From positions 248,001 to 312,000 of the forward strand of contig BAAHQB010000146.1 of NCBI GenBank assembly GCA_054601695.1: DNA of 64,000 nucleotides, written 5' to 3'. Shown here piece after piece: positions 24,485 through 64,000 of this stretch. The position numbers and the translations under genes are program-made. How positions within the stretch are numbered: the first letter of the stretch is position 1; every line of letters starts with the position of its first letter. The stretch comes from Amorphochlora amoebiformis (taxonomy: Eukaryota; Cercozoa; Chlorarachniophyceae). The notes under the pieces are model-generated. The model was not told where the DNA came from and searched no databases. It saw only the letters and a program-made list of their open reading frames with translations.

Positions 24485-25336
24485 AAGATACAATATACTA
24501 TGCTACATAGAATATATATATATATATTATATATACCTAAAAATATGTGTATATACTATTATACAAATACATATATCATGTATACTTATGGCATATAAAA
24601 TCAGGCTCGCTTGGTTAAATCCGGTATCGAAAAACGAGTGAAGACTGAGAGAAACGCGGCCGGAATACATGGAGACCATAGAGGAAATATTACCGTGGGC
24701 GGTACCCACAGTCCGGAGCATCAAAATCCTAGCAAAGCGAGAAGAAGTCGGAAGGGTTCTGCAGCAGCAAGCTCCAGCTCCTTTTCAGGAGCCATGTCTC
24801 GAATTCCCGTCCCACAAATCCGATATATCGACCAGGAACTAGCGGAAAGACAGCAATTTTCCACAAAGAGGAGTACGACAAGGTACAATAATGCTAAGAT
24901 GGCATCCTTCACAGCAAACATCTGTGAACAACTTACATCTATCTCAGGAATTTTGCACTCATTGATGGCAAACGCCCGGGAGGGCATTATGGTCAGTCGG
25001 ATGGGGGGTAAGACAACTAAAACTTTTTGCTGAATTCATATTGGTTTTGGATTTTTTAATGTTGCGAAATAATTCAGGGATCTTTCCAGCATTGATCCGA
25101 CCATCAAACTTCCAATGTTTGGGGAGTTGGTGCACTCCGGAAAGGAAGATAAAAAAGTCACCGATGACACGGGGTTAAATTCGAGCAGATCGAGCGACCC
25201 AACCCCTCAGAGAAACTCTGATGAGATTTGGCCGTCGATGCACATCGAAGATGAGGAACCCAGTGGCGGTGCATTGCTAGCAATCGGAGATCTAGGAGAT
25301 ACTGTGTTCAATCCGAATGATTTCCTTGATGTCTAG
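21961..25336 (+). CDS. PAS-domain protein, 16 exons
   Basis: Exons: 21,961-22,016; 22,095-22,122; 22,181-22,230; 22,284-22,325; 22,382-22,441; 22,516-22,564; 22,626-22,681; 22,740-22,803; 22,887-22,925; 22,988-23,053; 23,112-23,174; 23,364-23,521; 24,110-24,149; 24,605-24,882; 24,948-25,007; 25,078-25,336. Every junction keeps phase (1,368 nt, 455 residues). Exons 3-8 read as a PAS fold: VFMISDLAG then [33 protein letters not shown], and the C-terminal strands [22 protein letters not shown] domains sense ligands, light or redox state, or mediate dimerisation. A basic stretch [12 protein letters not shown] follows, then a Ser-rich linker and an acidic tail ending NPNDFLDV. Basic region plus acidic tail would suit a nuclear regulator, but I see no DNA-binding domain. 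An alternative stop at 23,562 exists if exon 12 is not spliced. Confidence 0.6.
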
Positions 25337-25930
25337 CTAACTTATCTAGTTATGGCCGCATCGTTAAAATTTACGAGTTTAACTGCTGCAACCAGTGTCG
25401 ACTTGAACTATGTTCCACGTACGTACTAGCGTACACTCGGCCGTTGTTCTAGTCACTAGTTTTCTTATCTATATATGTTGTGAATATATACTAGATCTAG
25501 TAGATATGTTCTAGATGTTGTACATTAGACATAGTTCCGATTAGCCCGATTACATCTAGTATAAGTAGTTCTAGCACCTGAGCACGCAGCTAGATCGATA
25601 TCGTCGTAGATATGTACAATATATAAGAACAAAGATCTAGAAGATCTAGAAGATAGACTCTGATAGAGTGACTAGGTAGATCATCTAGAAGAATCCATGG
25701 GCTAGAGCCACTCAAAATCCAGAAAACAGCGTTACCACAGTGACGGTCTAGATGGTTATCATCAATGATTCATGCATCATGCATAGTCTAGAAGTCAAGT
25801 TGATGATTTCCAAATCTGCGCACATGAGGAACAGATACTATTCTAGATATCTCCAGTATCCACTGGATAGTAGATTAACTATCAGAAAGTTCAGCACGAA
25901 CTAGACGATATTGTAGGAATACGGCAACAT
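25337..25930. other. CTAG-rich spacer between convergent genes
   Basis: Lies between the TAG of the PAS gene and the TAG of the SPEF2-like gene. CTAGA, TCTAG and AGATCTAG recur many times (for example AGATCTAGAAGATCTAGAAG near 25,632). It presumably contains both poly(A) sites. No ORF is supported. Confidence 0.65.
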
Positions 25931-63544
<37,614 letters not shown>

Positions 63545-63580
63545 CTGAATCATACGTACATAGTCTAGTATTAGATATAC

Positions 63581-63666
<86 letters not shown>

Positions 63667-63684
63667 ACACACTAATACATATTG

Positions 63685-63731
<47 letters not shown>

Positions 63732-63777
63732 ACCTGAATCACATGTACAGTCTCGTATTAATTTATTACCTATATTC

Positions 63778-63822
<45 letters not shown>

Positions 63823-63841
63823 CTGATTAAAATATTGTATC

Positions 63842-63918
<77 letters not shown>

Positions 63919-63964
63919 ATATGTATAATATATATATATATATAAATACGTATATGTGCATATT

Positions 63965-63999
<35 letters not shown>

Positions 64000-64000
64000 C
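63545..64000 (-). other. Intron of the SPEF2-like gene upstream of the first visible exon
   Basis: Mostly (TA)n. The stretch GACCTGAATCACATGTACAGTCTCGTATTA at 63,731-63,760 repeats, with changes, the acceptor side of exon 1 (63,542-63,572). No further exon could be found before the window end. Confidence 0.6.

Noticed and set aside
24669-24795. Exon frame starting [19 protein letters not shown]
   Set aside because: It reads well, but the in-frame continuous exon 24,605-24,882 joins both the upstream and downstream PAS-gene exons in phase without needing an extra intron.

Overview
The window is nuclear DNA of a flagellated eukaryote. Genes are split by many short introns, intergenic DNA and introns are dominated by (TA)n microsatellites, both major LTR-retrotransposon superfamilies are present, TTAGGG/CCCTAA telomere-type motifs recur inside introns, and over half of the window is one gene of a motile-cilium type. 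I cannot place it more closely than a ciliated or flagellated protist, alga or other early-branching eukaryote. Most long open frames translate (TA)n as Tyr-Ile repeats and are not genes. I built the gene models by hand from splice sites and phase matching, so individual exon borders are hypotheses.

Layout. 1-1,057: the first codons of a leftward gene, a GTTGAT microsatellite and a CACGTTCCCATCACAACC minisatellite. 1,289-12,176: a complete Ty3/gypsy element with two identical 444-bp LTRs and a 4-bp target duplication, split inside its integrase by a Ty1/copia element (5,573-10,780, 177-bp LTRs, 5-bp target duplication). 12,177-14,811: a small two-exon rightward gene candidate, whose first exon also matches a hammerhead-ribozyme core, then TA- and CTAG-rich DNA. 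14,812-18,000: a leftward gene for a single-pass membrane protein, a rightward gene starting 95 bp away from it, and a leftward protein with two PDZ-like domains. 18,873-20,774: a rightward gene with an acidic C-terminus. 21,961-25,336: a rightward 16-exon gene with a PAS domain. 25,931 to beyond 63,544: a leftward gene with at least 73 mini-exons (mean about 55 nt, total about 4.0 kb of coding sequence in 37.6 kb). It encodes a coiled-coil / adenylate-kinase-like / EF-hand-like protein that best fits the SPEF2 (KPL2, CPC1) family of the ciliary central-pair apparatus.

The introns of this large gene are built almost wholly from (TA)n, CCCTAA-type repeats, five copies of a tRNA-derived SINE and small TA-flanked duplications. 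Some of these duplications copy exon or splice-site sequence. The protein-coding genes show no operon-like link. The PAS gene and the SPEF2-like gene converge on a CTAG-rich intergenic block.
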